64,000 bases of DNA from Forficula auricularia (GCA_024734495.1 JALMQS010000431.1:1-64000), one strand, 5' to 3'; counted from the stretch's first letter, positions 9,742-20,101 are shown. Numbers and translations: made by a program. Notes: generated by a model from the sequence alone, not told the origin.

Positions 9742-9774
9742 CAATTTTTTGATTTCTCCCATTCGTGAATCTAA
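9742..9774 (-). CDS. duplicated 33-nt coiled-coil microexon
   Basis: An acceptor tttttcag precedes TTAGATTCACG, and the donor is GTGAGT. It encodes LDSRMGEIKKL in phase 0. It is a shortened paralogue of the exon at 13173-13120 (LDSKRMEEIKKL core), including matching intron flanks on both sides. With the ankyrin copy at 8002-7475 it makes a second coiled-coil plus ankyrin module. Whether it is still used is unknown. Confidence 0.6.
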
Positions 9775-10203
9775 CTGAAAAACAAATAAATAAATAAGTA
9801 GTGAATTGTTGATTCCTTATTATTAATTAATAAATGATTAATTATTGTTGATTAGTGAATTATTTATTATTGTTGATTAGTGAATTATTGATTATTATTA
9901 GTTAGTAAATTATTAATTATTTATTAATCAGAATTATTTTAATCGGATGTTCTATAGATTATGTAAAAAGGATAAATCGTTATAGCACTTCAGCAGTTAA
10001 GCAATGAAAAAAAACATTATCTTTGAGACGTTTATGACAAATTTTATTTTGATATCTTTAATCACATATGAAATTCAAAACACATCATTTCATCAATTTT
10101 AATATTAATTGTAGGTACTTTGTTCCAAAATAATATTGTCTATCCATCAAAAAACATTAAAAATAATAATAATAACAAATTATATTTTAATTATTTATTT
10201 TTC
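9775..10203. other. AT-rich intron with 'attattaatt' degenerate repeats
   Basis: Simple-sequence stretch made of variants of 'attattaattg'. The same kind of sequence recurs at 12125-12345 and 13200-13420 beside the paralogous exon, consistent with block duplication. A TTTATT (AATAAA on minus) lies at about 10194, only a few bases past the ankyrin stop. Confidence 0.4.
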
Positions 10204-10741
10204 TTACATTTGTAAATTTTGATTAGACGAAAGAAATTCGACCATATCAGTTTTACCCTCTTGTTTAGCTAATTCCAACGGTGTTTTGCCATCTTGATCT
10301 TTTATATTTGGATCTGCTCCATTTTTTATTAAAATTTTTAATGTATCCAATTGATTTCCAAAAACAGTCCAATGAAGGGCAGTCCAGTTTTCATAATTTT
10401 GTAAATTTAAATTAGCCCCTTGGCTGATCAAATATTCGAGAATTGTCGTTAAACCCTCATTGGATGCATAAGTTAAAGCTGTTTCATTATTAGAATTAAC
10501 CGCATCAATATCTGCCCCCCTTCTAAGTAAATATTCCACAATTTTCAAATGCTGATGCCTGGCGGCTAAAATTAATGGCGTTTTTTTATATTGATCCTCT
10601 TCTTTTGGTTTGTTAAGATTTGATGAATTTTGATTGATATAAAATACGACAGCAGGTAGATTTCCAACTTCAGCTGCTTGCCAAATATCAGTAGTATTTC
10701 CTTTTTTCCCCAGGTCCAGAAGTAATTTTCAATTCCTCAAT
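10204..10741 (-). CDS. terminal ankyrin-repeat exon of secreted microexon gene (copy B; one frameshift)
   Basis: Predicted last exon of the gene that starts at 27134. An acceptor tttgcag precedes ATTGAGG. The start is phase 0 (IEELKITSGPG), the body has about three and a half ankyrin repeats with the usual TALHWAV/TPLELA helices (e.g. 'IVEYLLRRGADIDAVNSNNE', 'TPLELAKQEGKTDMVEFLS'), and it ends SSNQNLQM then TAA. The run of A near 10707 is six long here but five in copy A, so the first 11 residues and the rest are in different frames. Without that base the exon is 537 nt and fully open. It could be a real pseudogenising indel or a homopolymer error in the assembly. Ankyrin repeats bind proteins. 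The partner is unknown. Confidence 0.7.
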
Positions 10742-10789
10742 CTGCAAATAAATGAATGTATTCTTATTTATTTATTTTGATCTTACAAT

Positions 10790-10950
10790 TTTAGGTAGGC
10801 CATCTGTTGGTTTCGTTTTAAATTAGGTACATGCTATTTTGAAAGTCAATATTGGGAATTGTCTCTATACCCTGATTGGATCCATAACTTAAAGTTACTT
10901 CATTTTCAGAATTAACCGCATCAATGTCTCCGCCCCGCCCCCCCCCCAGT
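10790..10950 (-). pseudogene. degenerate ankyrin-exon fragment, sister of 8765-8925
   Basis: Shares 'ggccatctgttggtttc', the 'gaattaaccgcatcaatgtc' end and the spacing of the 8765 fragment. Not open. Confidence 0.6.
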
Positions 10951-11396
10951 ATGACTTATGACCTTATGAGTAAAAACTCCACAATATCCCAATCCGTGAA
11001 TTTCATCCAAATCGTTAGAGCCGTTTTCATGAACCCGATTCTATATATATATATATATAATTTCGTTTATTCTTCAGGTAAATAAAATTCGAGTTTCATC
11101 TATAAAGAGAACGTATTAGTTATTTATGACATTATATTACATTATTTACATTATATACAATTTTACCTATAAAGAAATCGAAATTTTAGGTCCTTTATCT
11201 TGTAGTAATTTAGATATTATTTAGATTCAATATATTAATTTAGATATAATAAATAAATTAACAATATCAACAATTATAATAATATATTTATCATTCATCT
11301 TGTATTGTGTTATCTGTTATCTTCCTATTGGTGGCAGGAATTTCAATCTGTTGTTGTGGCTGCGTTGTGGCGCGGATTTCAATCTTACATATATAC
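10951..11396. other. AT-rich interval, TA microsatellite
   Basis: The segment at 10990-11040 ('ttagagccgttttcatgaac') resembles Helitron 5' interiors. A (TA)n run follows at about 11043-11060. No gene seen. Confidence 0.35.
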
Positions 11397-12124
11397 CTAT
11401 GCTATGGTGCAAAAAAGTGGAACACTTAGATTAATTGGGTGATTGGGTGTGAAAAGAGGGCCTGTCGCTGGTCTCCTTGACATAAGCCTAATTTCTGAAG
11501 ACGCCTTTTGATAGTCCAAACAGTTAGGTTGACTTGTCGAGCTTGTAAAAGGCGCTGTTGAATTTGAGCTGCTGTATGCAGTATGCCGATCACTCAATAC
11601 CTCCAATAGTATGAATAAGTCATCTCTCTCATTTGATGCTCTAATTTGACCAGATTCCGGTCTCCTGGCATAAAAACTTGTTTCTCTATATCGTTTTATA
11701 CAGAGCACTGTGGATACCTCCAGCCGATGCTAGAATCGTTTATTGACATACCGATACAATATGATCTTCCATCATTTATTTGAGCTACTTCCTCGGTCTT
11801 TAGAGGCATTATGCTTGGACAATATTTCAAATTAAATTAAATTAAAAGATAAGATATTCAAATCGAACTGATAAACATTAAAATATTCAATTTAATTCGA
11901 TATTAGACGATAATCATTTAATACAATTCAATAAAGGGATCTGATTTCAAACCTGAAAATTTACGCTAGTTTAAATAAATTTAATTTTAAAGGGTTTTCA
12001 CTCTAAAAATGTTTGTACAATCACAGAATGTATTAAAAGTTTAAATAAAATATGTTTTTTTCTGAAAATTATTTGAAAAAACTAAATTTTTCTAAGTGTT
12101 CCACTTTTTTTGCACCACAGTGTA
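11397..12124 (-). mobile_element. Tc1-like element, internally deleted
   Basis: Terminal inverted repeats 'atggtgcaaaaaagtggaac' and the complementary 'ttccactttttttgcaccac' lie at the two ends, with TA next to them. The minus-strand frames between 11708 and 11400 give 'SGQIRASNERDDLFILLEVL' then SDRHT, 'QQRLLQARQVNLTVWTIKRR' and SRRPATGPLFTPNH. That is the paired-like DNA-binding N-terminus of Tc1 transposases, spread over three frames. The DDE domain is deleted. Element length 0.73 kb against about 1.6 kb usual. Confidence 0.85.
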
Positions 12125-12544
12125 TATACAAGAATTGCTCATTTAATAATATAAAATTATTGATCAGCAAATTATTAATTGTTAATAATTAGTTAATTAT
12201 TATTTTTTATAAATTATTAATTGGCAAAACATTAGCACCTAATTGTTGATTTATAAATTGCTAATTACTATTAATTAGCCAATTATTAAGCATCATTAAT
12301 GATTACTTAGCGAATTATTATTTGATTATAAATTATTAATTGCTTATTGTGTTATACCTTGTATTGCCATTACAAGAACTGCTTAAAGTACTTCCAAGGC
12401 TATAATAGGTTTAGAAAGTTTGTTGCGTTGTGGGCAAGAAAACCTATGTCTGCGCATGCTATAGAAATTTTTTTCTTTGTAAATTTTGTGAAAAAAGCCC
12501 TACTTGAACCAATTCCAATTCCAATTGAATCTTTTGTTGCTCTT
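12125..12544. other. AT-rich 'attattaatt' stretch
   Basis: Degenerate simple sequence to about 12345, then AT-rich sequence into the LINE poly(A) end near 12545. Any ORF here is a chance ORF. Confidence 0.35.
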
Positions 12545-13085
12545 CCTTTTTTTATGATATTGAATAGAGAAGGAGATACACCAAAAAGGTGCATCCCCTT
12601 CATCGTGAAAAGAAGAAAAAGATGGGGTTCTATGGGCTGGGTAGGAATTGAAGGTCTCTCTGGATGCGGGTCTTAAACAGATGAAGGTTATAAGTCGCGG
12701 GATGACGGTGGCTGGAAGTGAGTTCCAGTCTCTTGGGGTCATAGGGATAAAAGAGTTGGCGAAAGCGTTGGTTCGATTTTTATCCAATTTGACAGCGAAG
12801 GGGTGCTGAGCTTTCGAAAACCGCGTGTTTCTAGCAAAGAGGGCTCTAGGGGAGATAATTGATTTTAGCTCTACTGAACAGACACCATGATAGTATCTGT
12901 AGTACAGGGAAAGGGCAGAAACGGTTCTTCGGTGAGCCAGGGAGTCGAGTGGGTCTCCTATTAGTTAAATTGCTCGTTTCTGAATTGCATCCAGTGTGGC
13001 AAGAGAATGCTTGGAGGCCCCCCTCCACAGATGAGAGCCATATTCGAGACAGGGACGAATTTGAGCCTTATACAGTGTAAGATGT
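12545..13085 (-). pseudogene. LINE (CR1/Jockey-like group) ORF2 C-terminal end with 3' UTR
   Basis: On the minus strand the region after the RT domain is plain: 'RPCLEYGSHLWRGASKHSLA' then TLDAIQKRAI, a TAA stop, GDPLDSLAHRR, 'NAFANSFIPMTPRDWNSLPA', and after a one-base frameshift YNLHLFKTRIQRDLQFLPSP with a natural stop. These are standard C-terminal landmarks of this LINE group. The 3' UTR ends 'tggtgtatctccttctct', AATATCA and A-run, the tail it shares with the SINE at 436-706. Truncated at 5' and dead. Confidence 0.85.
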
Positions 13086-13119
13086 CCATCTACCTTCCAT
13101 AATTAAAAAGACAACTCAC

Positions 13120-13173
13120 CGTTTCGTTTAATTTTTTTATTTCTTCCATCCGTTTCGAATCCAGTTCCTTTAA
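13120..13173 (-). CDS. 54-nt coiled-coil microexon of secreted ankyrin gene
   Basis: Fourth internal exon. Acceptor tttgtttttcag, donor GTGAGT, length divisible by three, phase 0. It encodes LKELDSKRMEEIKKLNET, a charged heptad-like segment that runs on from LKKENMELKEQ in the exon before and into IEELK of the ankyrin exon. The joined reading supports a continuous coiled coil leading into the ankyrin domain. Confidence 0.7.
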
Positions 13174-13600
13174 CTGAAAAACAAATAAATATTAATCAAT
13201 ATTTAGTATATGAAATACGATAAATTAATAGTCACAAATAAATAAATTAAGAATTTTACTTGCTAATTAGCAAATTATTAATTATTATAAATTAGCAAAT
13301 TGTGAATTATTATTAATCATCAAATTATTAATTATTGTTGATTATTAAATTTTTATTAATTATTAATAGTGAATTATTATTTATTTATAAATTATTAATT
13401 ATTTATTAATTAGAATGTTTTTAAGTGGCTGTTCTATATATTATATCAAAAGGAAAACTGTGACAGTAGCTAAGCAAATCCTTTTGAGACGTTTTGGTCA
13501 AATTTTATTTTGCCATTTTCACTCACTCTTTTCGAATTGAAATTTGGCTTTTTCTACCTTCCACACAGGATGATATTTCAAAGAAAACGAAACAAACGCC
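13174..13600. other. AT-rich intron
   Basis: 'attattaatt' simple repeats at about 13200-13420. The segment at 13500-13560 has a possible donor but no convincing acceptor, so I call no exon there. Confidence 0.35.
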
Positions 13601-13607
13601 TACCCAC

Positions 13608-13640
13608 CTGTTCTTTCAATTCCATGTTTTCCTTTTTCAA
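13608..13640 (-). CDS. 33-nt coiled-coil microexon
   Basis: Acceptor 'ttttctttgtctttttgcag' is excellent, donor is GTGGGT, phase 0. It encodes LKKENMELKEQ, eleven residues of heptad-like coiled coil, between the exons at 13984-13949 and 13173-13120. Confidence 0.7.
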
Positions 13641-13948
13641 CTGCAAAAAGACAAAGAAAAAATTCATTAATTTGAATCGAACCAAGCTTTTTTATTTTTA
13701 ATTTTAATATTGAACTGTTAAGTCAAAAAGAGAAAGCCCGTTTTTCGTATGCATTTCGATAACAAAGATTTGATTAAATTTTTGCCTTTCTTTATTCACA
13801 ATTTCCAAATGAAAAATCAAATAGAAATTCAGATAAAAAAATTCACATCATTATTGGTATATAAAAAAAATGTGTTGAGTGCAAATCTTATTATGTATTT
13901 TCACTTACCCCGAAAATATAGAAAAATTTTATTTTGTTATATTCTTAC

Positions 13949-13984
13949 CTTTTTTCGTGCTTCATTGAGACAATCTGGATCAAT
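13949..13984 (-). CDS. 36-nt microexon
   Basis: Acceptor 'tttaattgttattttag', donor GTAAGA, phase 0. It encodes IDPDCLNEARKK: one cysteine, then the start of the helix that continues in the next exon. Confidence 0.7.
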
Positions 13985-14023
13985 CTAAAATAACAATTAA
14001 ATAAATAAAGAATTAAAATTAAA

Positions 14024-14169
14024 TTGAAAGTTTTTGTCCCGAGAGTAGCAGAATTTTTATATATTGAAGGAGAAAATAAAAGAGGGTGTCTTCTGCTGGA
14101 ATTATAAATTTTATTTATTTATGAAATTTATAATTCCAGCAGAAGACACACTCTTTATTGTCTCCTTCA
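14024..14169. mobile_element. palindromic mini-element, family A, ribozyme lost
   Basis: The same tail and arms as 3807-4030 (gtagcagaatttttatat, then 'cttctgctggaattataaat' and its complement). The centre with the hammerhead core is deleted. Flanked by the 13-bp duplication aattaaaattaaa (14011-14023, 14170-14182). 146 bp. Confidence 0.75.
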
Positions 14170-14182
14170 AATTAAAATTAAA

Positions 14183-14340
14183 GTAAAAATTTAGTGTTAA
14201 AGTAAAATAATAAATAAATTAAAAATTAAAATTAAAGTAAAAATTTAGTGTTAAAGTAAAATAATAAATAAATAAAAAATTAAAATTAAAGTAAAAATTT
14301 AGAGTTAAAGTAAAATAATAAATAAATTTTAAAAACTAAG
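14183..14340. repeat. 54-bp tandem repeat, three units
   Basis: 'tttagtgttaaagtaaaata' recurs at 14190 and 14244 and, as tttagag, at 14298: a period of exactly 54 bp. AT-only sequence directly beside the palindrome at 14024. Confidence 0.8.
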
Positions 14341-14449
14341 AAAGAAAAACAACAATAAAAATTTTTTTGATGTCGCTCAAAAATGTAAGAAAATCAATTT
14401 ATTCTTTTTCAAAAAATTTTATTTTCTTTACAGAAATTCTTTCTATTTA

Positions 14450-14747
14450 TCTATATATAAAAAATGGAAAAGTATGTATGTATATATGTTTGTATGATCG
14501 AAACGATCTGATTGGCCAGTGCATAGCCAATATCAAAGCGTAAAATTATTAGAACGATTCTGATTGGTAGATAGTGAATTTGCTTAGCCAATGCGTTAAA
14601 TAAATCTGTTCTTATTGTTGAATCAATTTCATTCAGCACATTCTCTCAATACTTACATTTTAAATTTCAATTAATAAATTGGTATGAACGAGACGCTCCC
14701 CGCCAGGGGCTAGGTGACGCCGGGTCGAAGGCCCGGTCGTCACCTAG
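14450..14747 (+). mobile_element. non-autonomous Helitron, 298 bp, intact ends
   Basis: 5' end TCTATATATAAAAAATGG after an A/T target, 3' end CTAG followed by T. Just inside the 3' end lies a long hairpin: AGGTGACG, CCGGG, a 7-nt loop, CCCGG, CGTCACCT (14710-14745). No ORF of note. TC start, CTAG end, hairpin and insertion at AT all agree with canonical Helitron structure. Confidence 0.85.
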
Positions 14748-15288
14748 TATATAATAAAAATAACCGGTAGACAATTCGAGCTCAAAATATGAATTTTTAA
14801 AGGTCGCTCAAGAATTTTAAAGATTTTTTAGTGATCATTTTTGAGGTTTTCGAACGACATTTATATATTAATATTTAGGCTTGATTTTTTTTTTTTTTAC
14901 AATCAATTTACAACATATCTAATAATCAAAAATAAAGGACGAGACTCAAAAAAATTTGTATTCAAATATATTTATTGTTAAAATACCATATTGATTTTTT
15001 TAATAAATAAATCTTTATTCCTCAACCTGCTTAGAGGCACAAGTCCTCGGTGGCTAAGTCCATCCTCCAAACATCAAATTAACTATAACAATTTAACAAA
15101 TACCATACAAAAAAAATCAAGCCTAAATATTAATATACTAGGTGTATAAGTTTAAAACGGTGCTTCGCTTATAGACGCCGTTAGTGAGCGTTTTAAGCTA
15201 CTTTACCGACATGTTATATTCTCTTTTTACGAATTTGACATTTGTGAACATTAATCAGTGCACATCACAAGCAATTACTTACAACACA
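14748..15288. other. repeat-rich interval without a gene
   Basis: Contains 'ctcaacctgcttagaggcac' to 'ggctaagtccatcctcc' (15022-15074), whose reverse has AATAAAG and looks like a retroposon 3' end. Also 'taagtttaaaacggtgcttc' near 15148, which looks like a mariner or Tc1 terminus. Neither is complete. Confidence 0.35.
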
Positions 15289-15542
15289 TACCCGTATAGA
15301 AATAAATAGATTTTCGAAATATGTTTTTTATATATTTTTGAAAATATATTAAAAATATAAAACTTTTGTGTTAAATTTATATAAAGTTTATGTTTTCTAT
15401 ATATTCTTAAAATAAAATTATTTTTATGTCGCTCTAGTATAAATTTTATATAAATTTAACACAAAAATTTTATATTTTTAGTATATTTTCAAAAAATATA
15501 TAAAAAACATATTTCGAAAATCTATTGATTTCCATACGGGTA
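15289..15542. mobile_element. 254-bp inverted-repeat MITE
   Basis: Starts TACCCGTATAGAAAT and ends with the complement (ATTTCCATACGGGTA). Arms of about 110 bp mirror each other ('attttcgaaatatgtttttt' and complement) with an AT-rich centre near 15420. Confidence 0.7.
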
Positions 15543-16019
15543 TATTTTTCCTTTAGTAATCATGTCGAGTTTCTTGCCAGAAAATATAGTTCGAAAACCT
15601 AAAAAATGATCACTAAAAAATCTTTAAAATAACAAATAACGTGACCATAGATTTCCATCAAAAGAGAAAACATAATTTAAAAATTCTGAGTAAAAACCCG
15701 ATACCAGGAGCAAACGACGCATTAGCCATCCCGGCATTTGCCATAAGTTGTTCCTGGTCAAAACATTAACAAGGATTTTTTACTATAAAAAATATCTATA
15801 GCCAAATACTGATGATCAAGTCTCTAATAAATAAATAAACAAATAAATCAATCAATACTAGAATGACCTATTTTCACCATGCCATATGGCAATAAATAGA
15901 TTTTAATAAAGTTTTTTGAGCCTCGTCCATTATTTTGATAGTAAAAAATAAAAATAAATCCTATATATTAATATTTAAAGCTCACTCAAAAACTTCAAAC
16001 ATCAATCACTAAATTAACT

Positions 16020-16677
16020 TTAAAATTATTTATTTATATATATATATATATTTATTTATTTATATATTTGTATCTTGGTTCTATTTTGAAAACGGCCCTT
16101 CCGATTTTGATGAAACAAAATCTATTAACAAGTTTTGAAGATGAGAAAACGATCTGGCTATGTCTGGACCTCATCAAAATTCATCTTAATTGATTTTTTC
16201 TTAATTAAAGTAATTATTGATAGATGAAAATCTCAATAAAAAAAAAACGACTCGGCTGATGTCAGATTAGAACCTGAGACTTCTTGCATCAGAGCCATAG
16301 ACTTTACCACTGGACCATAGAACTATTTTAAAATCACTGCTTTTTACTTTTACTAAAATGAATATTTTTGAATTAGACTTTATTATAAGTGTGGAAATAA
16401 TTGAATATATTATATATAACTATGTATTTTATAAATAGAATTTATTGAATAAATTTTGAATTTGTATAATTGAATTATGTATAATTGAATTAAGCTGAAA
16501 GAAAGACAACAATTAATATACTATATAAATTTGTATTTTTTTTTAATTTGAAAACGGCTCTCAAATAAACATCGACCTTTTTATCAGAATTTTAAATTAA
16601 AAATAATATTAAAATAAAGCTTTTAACTAAAGAAAAAAGTTACCGAGCATCGCTCGGTGCCTCCAGAGTACTTAACT
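16020..16677 (+). mobile_element. Helitron-like element copy
   Basis: Begins in TA-rich sequence, then 'gaaaacggcccttccgattt', the usual 5' interior of the family. It ends with the hairpin ACCGAGCATCGCTCGGT and 'gcctccagagtact'. A tRNA-like piece sits inside at 16250-16323. Confidence 0.6.
16250..16323 (-). tRNA. tRNA-like sequence with pol III boxes and terminator (degenerate)
   Basis: About 73 nt read on minus. It starts GTTCTATGGTCCAGTGG with a near-perfect A box (TGGTCCAGTGGTAAAGTC), has a B-box-like GGTTCTAATCT, and is followed by ten T residues, a pol III stop signal. The acceptor ends do not pair well, so it is a pseudo-tRNA or SINE head. Other copies of this Helitron-like family lack it at this position. 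Confidence 0.5.
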
Positions 16678-16720
16678 TTAAAATAAGATTGGAGTAATTT
16701 TTGGAGAGGGACTGATGAAA

Positions 16721-16900
16721 TTGAGTGGATATCGATGAGGCAGTTCAAAAAAAGAAGAAGATAATTTACACTATCTTTTTATTCATAAAACCGACGTTTC
16801 GGAGGCTATTCCCCTCCTTCTTCAGGGTTTTGAAAAGTCAGTGGTTTTAGTGTAAATGATCTTCTACTTTTTTGGACTGCCTCATCGATATCCATTGAAT
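16721..16900. mobile_element. palindromic hammerhead element, family C
   Basis: Outer arms 'tggatatcgatgaggcagtt' and complement frame a centre with one hammerhead motif on minus. To its left lies a tail like that of the element at 22796 (ggagagggactg against ggagacggactg). A possible 8-bp duplication, ctttaaaa, lies outside. Confidence 0.6.
16787..16833 (-). ncRNA. hammerhead-like motif, family C
   Basis: Minus strand: AAAACC, CTGAAGA, stem II GGAGG/CCTCC, GAAA, CGTC, GGTTTT. AAAACC/GGUUUU gives a perfect 6-bp stem I. Stem III has no loop. Confidence 0.55.
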
Positions 16901-17237
16901 ATCTTTAAAAAAAGTTTTCGCAAAAAGAAAAAAATTGTTATATTTTTGAGATTTTCAAAAATTCCAAGCTCACCGTTCTAAATAAGTTTTTATCGAGCTA
17001 AAACTTAGAGAAGGTTTTTAAAACATAAAATACTAAAGAAATTTTATGAGGGACTCAAAAAATAAAAAAATAGTCTGTTAAAATGGGTCTCCTAGTATTT
17101 ATATATTTATTAGAGAGTTGATCATTAGTCTTTTTATTAAGAAATTTCTCATGAATTTTCAAATATCCGATTAGATATATAGTAAGTAAATTCGCGTTGC
17201 TGTAAGAGTAAGCTTGTCACTTCACAAATCGGGTATG
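16901..17237. other. AT-rich interval, no gene seen
   Basis: No ORF, repeat or structure that I can name. Confidence 0.3.
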
Positions 17238-18290
17238 TGTATATCAAGGAGCTAAGGAGGAACAGCTAGGCTAGAAAAGCAGGAGTGGGGGTGTCTCCAG
17301 TTAGGACAGGCATTTCCCCTCCAGCCGCCATCTTGTGATTGGTACAAAACCTTCTCTTCCCATCTGAACGTATGTTAATAGTATCCATCTTTAATGCAGT
17401 TCTTTTTATTATTAACAGTGATAAAAAACAAGTTTGATTTTCTTCATATATTTTTTGTTTTTTATTAAAATTGTTTATGTTTTAGATTAGACTGTATATA
17501 TTTTAATTTTCCTTTAAAACAATAAACTAGTTTCAAGTTTTTTGACACTAGAGTTAGGTTAATTGACGCACTTTACGGGTATTTATTCTATTTCTCGTGT
17601 TCCAAATATTAATTCGTCAAAATTTTCTTACACGTGTACCTGATTTAAAAACTATGTTTTAGTTATTTTTATAATATGTATTTAAAAATTGTTAAATAAC
17701 CCATTCATGTGTTTAATTGTTTTTCGCTTTTTCTTACAATTGTACCTGATTTAAAAAACTATATTTTTGGTATTTTTATAATATATATTTAAATTTTTTA
17801 TTTGTTTTATAACTTTATTAATTCTTAATCTTTGAATTGAGTAAAAAACATTGGTTTAATAAATAAATAAAAATTGATTTGCTCATCCATATAACTTTAC
17901 CATACACCTATTTCCTCCCTTATATTTAGTATTTAATAAAAAAATATTTAATCTTTTACGAAGGAACCCTCCCTTCAGTTTAGATTAGATTTCGAACCCT
18001 ATTGTTCTGCCCCCTTTTAGACTGTTCCTATAAAAAAAATTTCAGACAAAAGTTGTAGAGGTTAATTATCAGAATATTAGGTATCTGCAACCAAATTGGT
18101 ATCAGGCATATTAACGTTGTCATGAATTTTTTAAGATTTCAATCACCCACCATTTCCAACCCTTATGGGGCTTTAGTCACCAAAAACTACTCCGTTCTTG
18201 TTTACATCAAGACTGAATTTAGAGCCAAATTTTATTGCAATCGGTTGAATGTTGCGGCCTGCAGCGCACATACAAAATTAGGATACATAA

Positions 18291-19188
18291 TGGGTGTTTT
18301 TTTAGAGGTATAGAACTTCGAATTGAAATAAAACACAAGACAATCGTTTTAATGTCCATCAATTTGGCTTTATTGGAAGGATAATTTTATGCCATTAATG
18401 TTTAAATATGATTTCGGGCATGTGGCCGCCGCGGCTGGCTCGAATAAATCCAATTCTACAGGTCCAATTTTCAAACACTTTTTCGAGCATATGGGGCCGT
18501 ATGTTGGCAATAACGCCACGAATGTTGGCTTCAAGTCCCCTAACGTTTCTGGTTTGTTGGCGTAGACGAGCGACTTCACATATCCCCAAAGAAAATAATC
18601 CAATGGTGTCAAATCACACGATCTTGGTGGCCAATTGACAGGTCCATTCCGCGAAGTTATGCGCTCATCGAATGTTTCCTTCAATAAATCGATTGTGACG
18701 TGCGCTGTGTGGCATGTAGCGGCGTCTTGTTGAACCACAACTCATCCACATTCATGCCATCCAATTCGGGAACAAAATAGTCGGTTATCATGGCTCTATA
18801 CCGGTCTCCATTAACGGTAACTGACTCTCCAGCATTATTGACTCCACCAGCCCATAGAGCACACCAAACAGTCAGTTTTTGTGGATGTAATGGCGTCTCA
18901 AGGGTCTCATGTGGATTCTCTTCACTCCAAATGCGGCAATTTTGCTTGTTGACGTAGCCATTCAACCAAAAATGAGCCTCATCACTGAACAAAATTTTGC
19001 GATGAAAATTGGACCTGTAGAATTGGATTTATTCGAGCCAGCCGCGGCGGCCACATGCCCGAAATCATATTTAAACATTAATGGCATAAAATTATCCTTT
19101 CCCCAATAAAGCCAAATTGATGGACATTAAAACGATTTTCTTGTGTTTTATTTCAATTCGAAGTTCTATACCTCTAAAAAGCACCTAT
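18291..19188 (-). mobile_element. DD41D mariner-family element with a duplicated, inverted end
   Basis: Both ends read 'ttttagaggtatagaacttc' inward and match for about 180 bp. The right end is an inverted copy of the 3' end including the last transposase codons, so it replaced the original 5' end. The junction is near 19000 (gatgaaaattggacc). Element size about 0.9 kb. Confidence 0.7.
18395..18995 (-). pseudogene. DD41D (rosa-type) mariner transposase, N-terminus missing
   Basis: Minus-strand frames give FSDEAHFWLNGYVNKQNCRI (first catalytic Asp), 'NPHETLETPLHPQKLTVWCA', then after a frameshift QQDAATCHTAHVTIDLLKET (second Asp) and 'WPPRSCDLTPLDYFLWGYVK' (third Asp), with 41 residues between the last two. 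A third frame continues 'VIANIRPHMLEKVFENWTCR' to MPEIIFKH, the normal end. There are two frameshifts, and the helix-turn-helix half is gone. Dead but recent enough to keep all three Asp. Confidence 0.8.
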
Positions 19189-19503
19189 ACATACACATAT
19201 ATTCTTCGAAATCTACCTAATAATGGGTACGAGTGCGCTCTTTTGTTTTATCAAATTTTTACTGAAAGTAGCTATTTAAATTCATTGCAGATCTAAGAAA
19301 TAACATTTTTGAATATTTATTTATATATATGTTCTATTTAAGAACCTTTTTATTTAACGATATATAGTTTAAACTATATAAATATTAACATTGCTCTTAT
19401 GGGCATTCTCTATTCTTTCCAATCACAAGATGGCGGCTGGTGACGTCAGGTGGAGACACTTTCTCGAGCTAGCCTTCCCTCCCTACCTCCCTGGTGTATA
19501 TAC

Positions 19504-19807
19504 ATAAATGCGAGGGGTGAACCGCGATTGGAATTTGGTGTACACCGTCTTTGGAATTATTTGGAATTACTTTGGAATTCATTAAATAATATATTGTCTT
19601 CTACTTGGAAATGAAAGTGGAAGTGGAAGTATGTGTACACGATTTTAGATCGCAGTTCACCCATCGTATATTTTTTTTTCTCGTATAAATGTATATATGT
19701 TTACTCGCCTAAAGCAGAGGACAACCTCATTGGTCTGTGTAAGCATCTTTACTTCAACAATAAAACAAGATTTTCATTATAATATAGATAGAATTCGATT
19801 CACTCAC
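19504..19807. other. intronic interval, no gene seen
   Basis: Contains 'aaagcagaggacaacctc' (19713), a piece that also occurs in the PLE UTR copies at 32.9 and 52.1 kb. Confidence 0.35.
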
Positions 19808-19858
19808 AGGCTCTCCCGGTTTATTATCTTCTACGTCAGGTATAGGAGGACATATTAA
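19808..19858 (-). CDS. 51-nt microexon of secreted ankyrin gene
   Basis: First internal exon. Acceptor ttgttctttttttacag, donor GTGAGT, phase 0. It encodes LICPPIPDVEDNKPGEP, a proline-rich acidic linker with one cysteine. The exon before it is the signal-peptide exon at 27134-27045, a 7.2-kb intron away that is filled with transposons. Confidence 0.65.
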
Positions 19859-20101
19859 CTGTAAAAAAAGAACAAAAATTAAATTAATTTATTTCTTATT
19901 CTTATTTTTTTATTTTCTAGAAAAATAAAATTACAAATAAATTTATAATTTTTCTCATTAATATATCAAAGAATAATTGACATATTAACGAGAATTGTTT
20001 TGACCGCGCTTTTTGAAAAATATATATATTGCGAGACTACTGCGGATGAAGCTATTGGAGTCTGTAGAGTCTTAAGTCTGGACCAAGAGAGAAAAAGATG
20101 T

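Larger units (their letters stand above)
17238..19503. mobile_element. long-inverted-repeat element with promoter-like ends
   Basis: The first 120 bp (gctaggctagaaaagcagg, gtgtctcc, CCGCCATCTTGTGATTGG) return in reverse at 19400-19503 (CCAATCACAAGATGGCGG, ggagacactttctcgagcta). Each end carries a CCAAT box next to a YY1-type AAGATGGCGGC, and the right end also has TGACGTCA. The interior is AT-rich without a transposase and holds the DD41D element at 18291-19188. The DNA between 17420 and 18290 shows no gene. Confidence 0.55.

Noticed and set aside
13505..13560. Possible extra microexon of the ankyrin gene
   Set aside because: GTGAGT donor is present on minus, but the only AG upstream lacks a pyrimidine tract and gives a 21-nt exon of no clear fit.
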